NCBI GenBank assembly: GCA_002049785.1
Contig: MUKB01000048.1
Coordinates: forward strand, 1-9,610
DNA length: 9,610 nucleotides
Source: Caldifarciminota bacterium 4484_100
GTDB lineage: Bacteria; Hydrothermota; Tepidihabitantia; SM23-42
Direction of reading: 5' to 3'
Both the position numbers and the translations under genes were made by a program. Positions 1-6,945 of this stretch are shown in pieces; position 1 is the first letter of the stretch; every line of letters begins with the position of its first letter. The notes under the pieces are model-generated. The model made no database searches. It was not told where the DNA came from and worked only from the letters and a program-made list of their open reading frames with translations.

Positions 1-1053
1 GAGTTCCTTTGCCAGTGCCTTGAGGGAACGGGAAATATCAGAAATCTCCTGCTGGCGGGAAGTGGCCTTATATGTCTTCGGACCTTCGAGTAACTGGAGA
101 TAATCGACAAACAGAAGACCCAGGTTATAATCCGCCTTTAACCGCCTCGCCTTTGCTTTCAATTCAAAGATCGAAAGTGTACCTGAATCATCAATATAGA
201 TTGGTGCCTTATAAAGGTTGCCGGCTGCGGTGGTGAGATTCACCCAATCCTCATTGCTGAGCATACCCCTTCTGAGGTTCCTCAAATTCACCTTTGCCTC
301 ACTACATAATAATCTCTGAACCAGAGCCTCTCCAGACATTTCGAGTGAGAAGAATCCGACCGGGATACTATTTCTTATTGCAGCATAGGAGGCAATATTG
401 AGAGCAAAGGCGGTCTTACCCATTGATGGTCTTCCTGCAACTACAATGAAATCTCCCTTCTGGAAACCTGAGGTCTTTTCATCCAGGTCATAATACCCGG
501 TTTCAATACCGGTAATCATCCTTGCCCCACGCATCGATTCAGCCGCCTCAATTATCTTGGTCACATAACCCCTGATATGGACGGCCTCTTTTCTCAAACC
601 TCTCTCTTTTATTGAAAAGACCGCATTCTGGGCATAATCGACAAGTTCAGATGCGGGTTGGGTATCTTCAAAACCGGTCTTGAGGAGTTCCATTGCAGTA
701 TTTATTACACTCCGTTTAATCGCCTTATCCAGAACAACACGGGCATGGTGCTCAACATTTGCTGTAGTCAGAACATTGGCAACAAGGTTTGATAAATAGT
801 CTGGACCACCAACCTCATCAAGCATCTTGTTCTGTTTCAACCAGTTTGTGACCGTGACCAGGTCCGCAGTGATATTACTGTTGAAGAGATCGAGGACTGC
901 GTGGTAAATCTTCTGGTTTGCGGGTTGATAAAAATGTTCCTCTTTAAGAATTTCCATCACCTTGGGCAGTGCCTGAGGATCGAGCAGGATCGAGCCGAGC
1001 ACCGACTCTTCGGCATCCAGGGAATGGGGCGGCACTCGCTTTGTTTCATTCAT
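1..1053 (-). CDS. dnaB: Replicative DNA helicase DnaB, C-terminus beyond the window
   Basis: The gene encodes the hexameric helicase that unwinds DNA at the replication fork and recruits primase. The visible 351 residues run from the start codon to the window edge in frame. They contain an N-terminal DnaB domain (about 8-110, beginning PPHSLDAEESVLGSIL), a linker helix, and the first part of the RecA-like ATPase domain. Walker A is GRPSMGKT at 207-214, SLEMS is at 236-240, and the Walker B strand is LLFVDYLQLL at 313-322. The family is usually about 440-470 residues, so roughly the last 100 are missing, including the later nucleotide-contact motifs. No intein interrupts Walker A. The ATG shares ATGA with the coaBC stop codon, so it is probably translated by coupling. 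It is the last visible gene of an rpoZ-coaBC-dnaB run. The identification is secure. Confidence 0.97.
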   Translation of the reverse strand, partial: MNETKRVPPHSLDAEESVLGSILLDPQALPKVMEILKEEHFYQPANQKIYHAVLDLFNSNITADLVTVTNWLKQNKMLDEVGGPDYLSNLVANVLTTANVEHHARVVLDKAIKRSVINTAMELLKTGFEDTQPASELVDYAQNAVFSIKERGLRKEAVHIRGYVTKIIEAAESMRGARMITGIETGYYDLDEKTSGFQKGDFIVVAGRPSMGKTAFALNIASYAAIRNSIPVGFFSLEMSGEALVQRLLCSEAKVNLRNLRRGMLSNEDWVNLTTAAGNLYKAPIYIDDSGTLSIFELKAKARRLKADYNLGLLFVDYLQLLEGPKTYKATSRQQEISDISRSLKALAKEL

Positions 1054-2216
1054 CCGATTTTTCTCCACTCAGATAAACACTCATCAAGTATCCTGTTCGC
1101 CAGACGCCATTTTGTAGTATTTCGGATATGAATCGGCCTTTTTTGCGGTCGCACAATCGTCGCCTCGGTCTTTTCACTTTCGATCGCCTTTATCGGATTA
1201 TGGACAATAAAGGACAGTCCTTTTTTCAAAAGCTTTTCCCGGGCCCGCTTAAGTCCTGAACCCGGTTCAAGGGAGAATCCGACAACAATTTTTTTCTTAT
1301 TCAATCTTTTCAATACTTCAAGCAGGTCAACATTCTTCTTAAAACTTATATCCAGTCGTTGCGAATGGAACTTTGCTGATGAAGCCTTTTCAGGCCGATA
1401 ATCTCCTACCGCAGCAGCCATAATCAGACAGTCACACCAATCAAAATTTTTCTTTAATTGATTCAAAAGCTGTTCTGCCTTTCTCACCTGAATGATATCA
1501 TAACCTTCAGGCAGATGAACATCCACCCGACCGAATATCGCCCTTACCCGGGCTTCACGGCAGACAGCTGCATTTAATAATTCGAGACCCATCCTGCCTG
1601 AGGAACGGTTGGTAATCACCCTTACCAGATCCAGATCCTCTTCGGTGCGGCCTCCGGTTATCAAAATTTTCATACCCCTTAGTGTGGGATAAGACTCCAG
1701 CACTGAAACAATTTTTTTATAGATAATAGATACTTCAGGAAAACGACCCTTGCCAATCTTTCCTGAGGCGAGCGGTCCGGATATCGGAGCCAGGAAGTGA
1801 TAGCCCAGCCCTTTCAATTTTTCTATGTTTAACTGGACAATACGATTCTCCCACATCCTGGTATCCATTGCCGGAACAAAGAGAATCGGTTTGTCAAATG
1901 AAAGAAGGGTTGTGGATAGAAGGTCATCTCCGATACCCTGCGCTGCTTTGGCAATAATATTTGCGGTGGCAGGGGCAACCACCATTATGTCGGCCCAATC
2001 GGCTAAGGAGAGATGTTTGATACCCTTATCAAGAAGGAATTGCTCAATGTAGACCTCATTATCAGAGAGGGTCTGACAGCTCAGGGGTGTAACAAAATTG
2101 AGTGCCGACTTTGTAAGCACCACCCGAACCTGTGCACCCTGCTTACGCAGAAGCCTTATCAACTCCAGGGCCTTATATCCTGCAATCGAACCGGTTATGC
2201 CAAGAACAATATTCAT
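1050..2216 (-). CDS. coaBC: Bifunctional CoaBC (phosphopantothenoylcysteine synthetase/decarboxylase)
   Basis: This cytosolic enzyme catalyses two steps of coenzyme A synthesis. CoaB joins 4'-phosphopantothenate to cysteine, and the FMN-dependent CoaC domain decarboxylates the product to 4'-phosphopantetheine. The protein has 388 residues, close to the usual 390-410. CoaC (about 1-175) begins IVLGITGSIAGYKA and has the catalytic His at H68 in HLSLADWAD. The PAMNxxMW motif reads PAMDTRMW (115-122), and the flexible-flap motif reads LASGKIGKG (149-157), with Ser151 where E. coli has Cys. CoaB (about 182-388) begins MKILITGGRTEE and has NRSSGRMG at 203-210, AAAVGDYRP at 267-275, KKNVDLL at 293-299 and VGFSLEP at 312-318. 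The start shares ATGA with the rpoZ stop, and the end shares ATGA with dnaB. The Asn-to-Asp and Cys-to-Ser changes match my recollection of Bacteroidota proteins and need not abolish activity. Confidence 0.95.
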   Translation of the reverse strand: MNIVLGITGSIAGYKALELIRLLRKQGAQVRVVLTKSALNFVTPLSCQTLSDNEVYIEQFLLDKGIKHLSLADWADIMVVAPATANIIAKAAQGIGDDLLSTTLLSFDKPILFVPAMDTRMWENRIVQLNIEKLKGLGYHFLAPISGPLASGKIGKGRFPEVSIIYKKIVSVLESYPTLRGMKILITGGRTEEDLDLVRVITNRSSGRMGLELLNAAVCREARVRAIFGRVDVHLPEGYDIIQVRKAEQLLNQLKKNFDWCDCLIMAAAVGDYRPEKASSAKFHSQRLDISFKKNVDLLEVLKRLNKKKIVVGFSLEPGSGLKRAREKLLKKGLSFIVHNPIKAIESEKTEATIVRPQKRPIHIRNTTKWRLANRILDECLSEWRKIG

Positions 2217-2401
2217 TTTTCGCGATATTTAATCTTGCCTTTGATCAACCTCTTTATCGCCTCATAAATCGGGTTTATCTTCTCATCCATAAGCCCCTTG
2301 CTCTGTTCATCCTTGATTCTGCGCGCCTCAAGCGCAGCAATATTGATTGCCTTGTATTTATTTTCAAACCTTTTCCAGATCTTCTCGATCGGGATAATCA
2401 T
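2213..2401 (-). CDS. rpoZ: RNA polymerase omega subunit (RpoZ), short form
   Basis: The gene encodes a 62-residue protein resembling the omega subunit, which wraps the C-terminal tail of beta-prime and helps RNA polymerase assemble. The recognisable pattern is an N-terminal IPIEKIWKRFENKY, the helix INIAALEARRIKD (about residues 19-31) corresponding to the AA-x-RAR helix of the family, and a C-terminal AIKRLIKGKIKY. It is shorter than E. coli omega (91 residues) and lacks its acidic tail. A TTG one codon upstream is open, but the ATG at 2401 sits 5 nt after a strong AAAGGAGG, so I start there. The stop codon overlaps the coaBC start as ATGA. The rpoZ-coaBC order is common in bacteria and supports the call. 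Sequence alone would leave some doubt, because the protein is small and divergent. Confidence 0.85.
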   Translation of the reverse strand: MIIPIEKIWKRFENKYKAINIAALEARRIKDEQSKGLMDEKINPIYEAIKRLIKGKIKYREK

Positions 2402-2406
2402 CAACG

Positions 2407-2446
2407 CCTCCTTTCAATATTCTATGCAATTATCCGAAAATGTCAA
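2407..2446 (-). promoter_or_regulatory. Sigma70-type promoter and RBS of rpoZ-coaBC-dnaB
   Basis: On the minus strand a perfect TTGACA (2446-2441) is followed, after 16 nt, by TAGAAT (2424-2419), which matches TATAAT at five of six positions. It lies in the 58-base gap between the cobO stop and rpoZ. Counting from the -10 box, transcription should start near 2412-2414. That leaves a leader of only about 11-13 nt, nearly all of it the AGGAGG ribosome binding site (AAAGGAGG at 2414-2407) and a 5-nt spacer to the ATG at 2401. The motifs are seen directly; the start site is inferred. Confidence 0.75.
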
Positions 2447-2459
2447 TTACTTACAGCCT

Positions 2460-2969
2460 TCAGTAATCAAACCCTTTACGGGCCGGGGTTCCTGCCTGGA
2501 AATAGTGCTTCACTTCGTTAATCTCGCTGATGAGGTCAGCAACCTCTGCAAACTCCACCGGCATATACCTTCCAGTAAGAACAATCTCCACCTCCTTATG
2601 TGCATTCTTTAACAGCTTGAGCACTTCGGACTTTGAAATCAGGCCGAATGAGACCGCAACATTGATCTCATCGAGGATTACCAGGTCATATTCACGGTGC
2701 TGGATCACCTTTTTTGCACGCTCAAATGCCTTTTGTGCCAGTTCAATATCCTCTTTATCCGGTTTCTCAGGATTTACAAAGTCGGGTCGGCCATACTGTT
2801 CAATCGTAAAGTTGGGGAGGTTCTTCACCGCCTCAAGTTCACCATAATTTATCCTGCCCTTCATAAACTGAATCACAATCACCTTTAATCCATGGCCAAC
2901 CGCCCTCAACCCCAAGCCCAATGCGGCTGTGGTCTTACCTTTGCCATTTCCGGTATATATCTGTATCAT
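2460..2969 (-). CDS. cobO: Corrinoid adenosyltransferase, CobO/CobA/BtuR family
   Basis: The enzyme transfers the 5'-deoxyadenosyl group of ATP to cob(I)alamin or cobinamide, making the adenosyl form of vitamin B12 in the cytosol. The protein has 169 residues. The P-loop is GNGKGKTTAA (7-16), followed by the RAVGHG helix start (22-27) and VIQFMKG (32-38). The Walker B-like strand is DLVILDEINVA (95-105), LTGR is at 131-134, and the family signature tail KHYFQAGTPARKGFDY is at 154-169. It lacks the roughly 25-residue N-terminal extension of E. coli BtuR, a common short form. The start lies 4 nt after the birA stop, and no good ribosome binding site precedes it, so coupled translation is likely. 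No cobalamin riboswitch is visible. No B12-dependent enzyme is present in the window, so the user of the product is unknown. Confidence 0.95.
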   Translation of the reverse strand: MIQIYTGNGKGKTTAALGLGLRAVGHGLKVIVIQFMKGRINYGELEAVKNLPNFTIEQYGRPDFVNPEKPDKEDIELAQKAFERAKKVIQHREYDLVILDEINVAVSFGLISKSEVLKLLKNAHKEVEIVLTGRYMPVEFAEVADLISEINEVKHYFQAGTPARKGFDY

Positions 2970-2973
2970 ATAT

Positions 2974-3675
2974 TTATCTTATAATTTGACAATCTCCAGC
3001 AATTATTCTTTCAACTTTATTATCCGGAAGCATAATAACCAGCGCACCTCGGCTATCGATGTCAAGCACCCGTCCCTGAATACTCCGATCCGGCAGTGTG
3101 ATAATAACCGTCCTTCCAAGCATTATTGTATAATGTCGCCATAAAAGGAGTAGTTCTGAAGTCCGACGCGACTCAAGGATACTGTAGAACCTATCGAGTT
3201 CTGAGCAGAGGTTTTGATAAATCATAAATCGGTCAAGGTGCTTCTTCGTCTCCAAAAATACCGAACTGGCTACAGAAGCTAACTCTTCGGGGAACTTTTG
3301 AATATTGAGGTTCAGACCGATACCCAGAACCACAGTTCCGTCAACATTTTCGGTAAGCATACCTGCAATCTTTTTGTTGTTGAGCATAATATCATTAGGC
3401 CATTTTATTCCCGGGATGATATCATACCTGCTCAGGGTCTCGCAGAGACTGACCCCCCCCATCACCGGAATCAATCCGGGATTTGAAGGCTTCAATATCA
3501 CCGATATATATAGACCACCGGGTGGAGAATACCAGGATTTTCCAAAACGTCCTTTGCCTTGTGTCTGGGTATCCGCAAAGACAACTGTGCCGTTATCAGC
3601 ATTCAAGGCGATCGATTTTGCATACTCATTGGTAGAACCAATCTCTTCAAATCGATACAGCTTATCACCAATCAC
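2974..3675 (-). CDS. birA: Biotin-protein ligase without DNA-binding domain
   Basis: The enzyme activates biotin to biotinyl-AMP and attaches it to the lysine of biotin carboxyl carrier domains. At 233 residues it begins directly with the catalytic domain and has no N-terminal helix-turn-helix. It should therefore be a class I ligase and not a transcriptional repressor. Motifs are STN at 14-16, the biotinyl-AMP loop QTQGKGRFGKSW at 37-48 (Lys41 in place of the first Arg of GRGRRG), PPGGLYISVIL at 51-61, KWPND at 91-95 with the biotin-binding lysine K91, KKIAGML at 101-107, and GIGLNLN at 118-124. An SH3-like C-terminal domain occupies about 187-233. The start is GTG at 3675, overlapping the trmO stop by one base (TAGTG). 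A run of eight G residues lies in codons 72-75 and the frame is intact. No biotinylated protein is encoded in the window. Confidence 0.95.
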   Translation of the reverse strand: MIGDKLYRFEEIGSTNEYAKSIALNADNGTVVFADTQTQGKGRFGKSWYSPPGGLYISVILKPSNPGLIPVMGGVSLCETLSRYDIIPGIKWPNDIMLNNKKIAGMLTENVDGTVVLGIGLNLNIQKFPEELASVASSVFLETKKHLDRFMIYQNLCSELDRFYSILESRRTSELLLLWRHYTIMLGRTVIITLPDRSIQGRVLDIDSRGALVIMLPDNKVERIIAGDCQIIR

Positions 3676-4175
3676 TATTTTTCATCCGGAGTAACAAACC
3701 GGCCATCATCCCGTGATTCTTCTAAACGGTGGATGCGTGATTCAAGCCAGCCGAACTTTATCTTCTCACCGCGGTCAAATTCCGGAACATAGGGTTTAAT
3801 GTCAAGGAGTGGGGTCTGGTCCACAATATCGAGGTCCTGAATATAAAGTCTATTCGTCTCTATCCGCTTCAGCCTCACCACAGAAATTCCAATGGGGTTC
3901 GGTCGAGCCGGTGCCCTGGTTGCAAAAAGGCCCCGCAATTTATCGTCCATAAAAGGGACTACCTTCAGTTGATAAGATTTTGTCCGGTGCAGGTGGTAAA
4001 TCAAAATGATATGAGAGAACTTCTCAAGGTCGGAAAGTGCAGGAACATATTCAGCAAACACCTCAACCACGCCCTCTATCCCCTTCCCTGCCCGGGGCTG
4101 AATCGGAGTGCCTTTCGGCTCTTTGAATGGCGTGTGGATTATGCCGATCGGACGATATTCAACTTTCTTTTTCAT
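3675..4175 (-). CDS. trmO: TrmO-like tRNA t6A37 methyltransferase (TsaA/YaeB family)
   Basis: The protein belongs to the TsaA/UPF0066 family. Its characterised E. coli member, TrmO, uses S-adenosylmethionine to methylate N6 of threonylcarbamoyladenosine at position 37 of certain threonine tRNAs, giving m6t6A. The 166 residues show RPIGIIHTPF (8-17), LEKFSHIILIYHLH (50-63), the family signature FATRAPARPNPIGIS (84-98) and DIVDQTPLLDIKPY (116-129). The fold is a small beta barrel. The protein matches the catalytic N-terminal domain and lacks the C-terminal domain that brings E. coli TrmO to 235 residues, so the tRNA specificity could differ. The ATG follows GGTGG by 5 nt. It probably heads the trmO-birA-cobO transcript, after a 125-base gap. 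The family assignment is firm; the exact substrate is inferred. Confidence 0.9.
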   Translation of the reverse strand: MKKKVEYRPIGIIHTPFKEPKGTPIQPRAGKGIEGVVEVFAEYVPALSDLEKFSHIILIYHLHRTKSYQLKVVPFMDDKLRGLFATRAPARPNPIGISVVRLKRIETNRLYIQDLDIVDQTPLLDIKPYVPEFDRGEKIKFGWLESRIHRLEESRDDGRFVTPDEK

Positions 4176-4300
4176 TTAATCCACCGGTTTGTGGAGAGGA
4201 TCGATGAAGCATATAGCCATTATCTTAAACCACGATTGACCCTGTTACAATGGAAGATGGTGCTTATTTATCAAATCTCTCTCATACCGCGTAACTGACA
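4176..4300 (-). promoter_or_regulatory. Intergenic gap with weak candidate promoter for trmO-birA-cobO
   Basis: This is the largest non-coding gap in the window. On the minus strand TTGTAA (4250-4245) and TAAGAT (4227-4222) are separated by 17 nt. Each matches the sigma70 consensus at four of six positions, and the -10 box lies about 47 nt before the trmO start codon. The ribosome binding site GGTGG is at 4185-4181. I see no GC-rich hairpin followed by a T-run that would terminate transcription after the thiolase gene, so read-through is possible. The promoter call is tentative. Confidence 0.3.
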
Positions 4301-5548
4301 CTATTCCGGCTTGCGGAAGATCATCGTCACCACGGTCTTGTCGTTTCCGCCCATACTTGAAAGCATACCAAAGGGACGGTTCGGGTCAATCTTCACCTGA
4401 CAATCACCTGCCTTGCCCAGAAGCTGAGCAACAACATCAACCGCCTGACGCACACCGGTAGCACCTGTAGGATGACCATATCCGATCAGTCCGCCCGTGG
4501 TATTGGTGGGGATTATGCCGTCCGATTTTGTCTTTCCATCCTTTACAAAGTCTGCACCTTCACCATAACCGGCAAAACCCGCAGCCTCAATCGCAAGCAA
4601 CCCGGCAATGGTAAAGCAGTCATGGACATCAAGCACCGAAAGGTCTTTGGGACCGATCCCTGCACGCTCATAAACCTTTTTTGCCGCAACCTCACAGGTG
4701 GAAAGTTTGGTAAGGTCAGGTGGCGGCGTGGTGAGGTTGTCCTGAACCTGGGCAAATGCTACTACTTCTGTAGCATCCTTCTTTTCCACTCCGAGTTTTT
4801 CAAGACCCTTTTCTGAGGCAAAAATCAAGGCAGAGGCACCATCAGAGACCTTGGAACAGTCAAAGACATTGATATGTTCACAGAACACCTTGGGATTTGG
4901 CGGAGTCATTGCAGTAGCATAGAGTTCAGGATTCCTGTTGTGATATTCCTGTGCTTTTGGATTTTTCCGGGCGTTCTCAATTGCGTTTACATACCACTGT
5001 GCCATCCCCTGCCTGACCCGCTCCTTACCGAATTTTTTAAAACAGGCTCCGGCACGCTGGGAAAACTGGTCCGGGAAGAAATAGACATGCCCCTGTTTCC
5101 GTTCTCCAGAAAACCAGCCTGCTGCAGCAAGATAGTCAGCGCCATAAACCGCCTTAACTGAATTTTGTATCTCAACACCGATCACAAGCACCGCATCTGC
5201 AATATCCGCAAGAATCGTCTTTATTGCGGTAACCAGGGCAAGCCCACCTGAGTCACACGCGCCCTCCACTCTGATACAGGGTTTATACTGAAATGTCGGG
5301 TGAACCATCGGAAAGAAACCGCCAAGGTTTCCCTGCTTACAGAACCTCTCAGCAACAAAATTTCCGATAACACCTTCATCAAGTGCCTCAGGATTTTTCA
5401 CCTGGGCGATTGCGCCAAGCCCGGCTTCTTTAATATAGTGTTCAATCCCTGGTCTTGGCTTTTTGGGATGAAACTCCTTTCTCCCTGTGCCCAAGGAAAC
5501 GGTATTGAATCCGGCACAGGCATAAATCTTCTTTCTAAGGAAAGCCAT
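4301..5548 (-). CDS. Thiolase (acetyl-CoA acetyltransferase), SCP-x/archaeal type
   Basis: The protein (415 residues) is a thiolase, which either cleaves 3-ketoacyl-CoA with CoA to acetyl-CoA and a shorter acyl-CoA, or runs in the condensing direction. The nucleophilic cysteine is C98 in VEGACDSGG. HDCF at 309-312 supplies the catalytic His309 and a second cysteine, C311, and GHPTGATG is at 358-365. At the C-terminus the classical CxG motif is replaced by SSMGGND (397-403), the pattern of the SCP-x-like branch, in which the HDCF cysteine is thought to act as general base. The ATG at 5548 follows AAAGGAG by 5 nt. A TTG five codons upstream is open but contains that ribosome binding site, so I reject it. 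The gene starts 23 nt after the dehydrogenase gene. No DUF35 OB-fold partner, common with some thiolases of this type, adjoins it. Chain-length preference cannot be read from the sequence. Confidence 0.92.
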   Translation of the reverse strand: MAFLRKKIYACAGFNTVSLGTGRKEFHPKKPRPGIEHYIKEAGLGAIAQVKNPEALDEGVIGNFVAERFCKQGNLGGFFPMVHPTFQYKPCIRVEGACDSGGLALVTAIKTILADIADAVLVIGVEIQNSVKAVYGADYLAAAGWFSGERKQGHVYFFPDQFSQRAGACFKKFGKERVRQGMAQWYVNAIENARKNPKAQEYHNRNPELYATAMTPPNPKVFCEHINVFDCSKVSDGASALIFASEKGLEKLGVEKKDATEVVAFAQVQDNLTTPPPDLTKLSTCEVAAKKVYERAGIGPKDLSVLDVHDCFTIAGLLAIEAAGFAGYGEGADFVKDGKTKSDGIIPTNTTGGLIGYGHPTGATGVRQAVDVVAQLLGKAGDCQVKIDPNRPFGMLSSMGGNDKTVVTMIFRKPE

Positions 5549-5553
5549 AACAA

Positions 5554-5560
5554 CTCCTTT
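5554..5560 (-). promoter_or_regulatory. Ribosome binding site deciding the thiolase start
   Basis: AAAGGAG lies 5 nt before the ATG at 5548. A longer reading from TTG at 5563 would place this site inside the coding sequence, so the ATG is preferred. Confidence 0.8.
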
Positions 5561-5571
5561 CAAGCACCATA

Positions 5572-6909
5572 TTATACATAATCATTAATCGGACCATAAA
5601 GCCAATAAAAACCGTTGGTCAAAACTGCATTCACATCATCGGATGAATTTGCGACACCAGTCTCAACAAGTTTTTCAGCAATCTTTTTTGTCTCACGGAG
5701 ATAGTCGAGGGCAAGTTCGGCTCCCAGTGTATTCATATTTTTCAAAAGGTCGAAGTGCATTTTAATCTTCTCATCCTTCTTGGGGTCTCTGAGCAACGCC
5801 TTCCAGGGGGCAAATTGCTCAGGAAGGGGGCCGAGTTTCTTGTCAATCCTCTGCTTCCATTTATCATCGAAGATGAAATACTCTTTTTTACGAACATCAT
5901 AGACACCAACCGGTCTTCCCTTTTCGTATTTCAGAAACCCATCACGCTGTGAACCATCTGGATACTGTCCACCCCTCACACCAAGCTTCATCAGTTTATC
6001 AACCAGTCTGTTGCGGAGGCTGGTATCGTTGAGGTGTGTCCTCATCACCTTCAGGATACACTGAAATACATCAACACCGACATAGTCGATCAGCTGGAAT
6101 ATACCCATCGGCCTGAGTAGAAAATCCTGGGAAATACGATTCATTACATAGACCGCACCGGGGAATCGGAACTGTCTTTTCAGTGAATCGAGTTGATTCA
6201 GGGCATAGAGTCCATCACGCATAAAATGTCCATTGCCGATAAAACCTGATATATCATTTGCAGGAACCAGTTTCTTACGGAGTCTCTTCCCCAATTCCTG
6301 GGCAATACTTCTCAACTCATCGGTTATACCCTTTGGCTCAATCACCTCAACCAGCTTCTGAACCACGGGCGGGTTATAAAAGTGATAGCCGATAATACGA
6401 CCTTCAAGCCCTGCCTGCTCATTAAGATAGGTTATCGGGATACTCGATGTATTGGTGAGAAACAGGGTATCTGCAGGGCATAACCGTTTAAGTTTTTTTA
6501 AAATCTTAATCTTCAATTTTTCATTCTCGAATATCGCCTCGAAGACAAGTCGGGCATTCTTTACTATATCAAAATCAGTGGAGAAGTTAATCAGATCAAG
6601 GGTGTCCTGGACAAAGGTATTGATAATATCACGATTCTCAATCAGGTCCTTGCGTTCGCTGTAGATCTCTCGAAGTAGAACCGCAGATTTCTCCGCAACC
6701 TTCAAAATCTGGGCCCGGAGATATGCACGCAGACCATCAAGTGCCTTTTCGCTGATATCAATCAGATTCAGCCGATAAATATTCTCTCGATTTTCCGGTC
6801 TCAATTTTACCTTTGCCATCTCCTGGGCAATCAGTACCGCAATTCCGCTGCCCATTTTTCCTGCAGCACCCACAACTGCCACATTCTGGAGTCTCTTATC
6901 CAGAGTCAT
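5572..6909 (-). CDS. 3-hydroxyacyl-CoA dehydrogenase, FadB/FadN-like with two C-terminal repeats
   Basis: The enzyme oxidises 3-hydroxyacyl-CoA to 3-ketoacyl-CoA with NAD. Its 445 residues comprise a Rossmann domain (about 8-215), a first 3HCDH domain (about 220-335, ending GGQYPDGSQRDGFLKY) and a second, weaker 3HCDH-like repeat (about 385-440). Catalytic positions are the Ser pair in TNTSSIPI (S155/S156), His176 in GYHFYNP, Glu188 in VEVI and Asn226 in SGFIGN. The NAD loop reads GAAGKMGSGIA from G14, one residue longer than the usual GAGxMGxGIA. About 12 extra residues lie between IAQ and the strand LNLIDIS. The layout resembles the dehydrogenase half of FadB or FadN, with hydratase encoded by the preceding gene. 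The ATG at 6909 follows AAAGGAGG by 4 nt. An ATG at 6924 precedes that site and is probably not used. Family is sure; substrate is not. Confidence 0.92.
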   Translation of the reverse strand: MTLDKRLQNVAVVGAAGKMGSGIAVLIAQEMAKVKLRPENRENIYRLNLIDISEKALDGLRAYLRAQILKVAEKSAVLLREIYSERKDLIENRDIINTFVQDTLDLINFSTDFDIVKNARLVFEAIFENEKLKIKILKKLKRLCPADTLFLTNTSSIPITYLNEQAGLEGRIIGYHFYNPPVVQKLVEVIEPKGITDELRSIAQELGKRLRKKLVPANDISGFIGNGHFMRDGLYALNQLDSLKRQFRFPGAVYVMNRISQDFLLRPMGIFQLIDYVGVDVFQCILKVMRTHLNDTSLRNRLVDKLMKLGVRGGQYPDGSQRDGFLKYEKGRPVGVYDVRKKEYFIFDDKWKQRIDKKLGPLPEQFAPWKALLRDPKKDEKIKMHFDLLKNMNTLGAELALDYLRETKKIAEKLVETGVANSSDDVNAVLTNGFYWLYGPINDYV

Positions 6910-6913
6910 TATA

Positions 6914-6921
6914 CCTCCTTT
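6914..6921 (-). promoter_or_regulatory. Ribosome binding site deciding the dehydrogenase start
   Basis: AAAGGAGG lies 4 nt before the ATG at 6909. The in-frame ATG at 6924 sits immediately upstream of this site and has no comparable site of its own, so the shorter protein is preferred. Confidence 0.8.
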
Positions 6922-6945
6922 CATATGAGTGATTTCTCTAAAAAA

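Noticed and set aside
1..1053. Possible intein in dnaB, a frequent insertion host.
   Set aside because: Walker A and the surrounding residues are continuous. The later intein sites lie beyond the window and cannot be judged.
2460..2973. Cobalamin riboswitch upstream of cobO.
   Set aside because: Only 4 nt separate birA and cobO, and no B12-box-like sequence is seen.
3305..3694. Long plus-strand open frame (129 codons), and similar plus-strand frames at 2298-2612, 3969-4298 and 8179-8556.
   Set aside because: All lie antisense to well-recognised genes or across a gap, show no family motifs, and have low-complexity Ser/Phe/Ile-rich translations typical of reverse-strand shadows.
4181..4194. 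Small hairpin CCAC/GTGG over the trmO ribosome binding site, a possible RNA switch.
   Set aside because: The stem is only four base pairs, too weak to support a regulatory claim.
4176..4220. A 14-codon minus-strand open frame whose TAA abuts the trmO ATG, a possible leader peptide.
   Set aside because: It has no ribosome binding site, and its ATG sits right beside the candidate -10 box, so it would lie outside a transcript from that promoter. The length is expected by chance.
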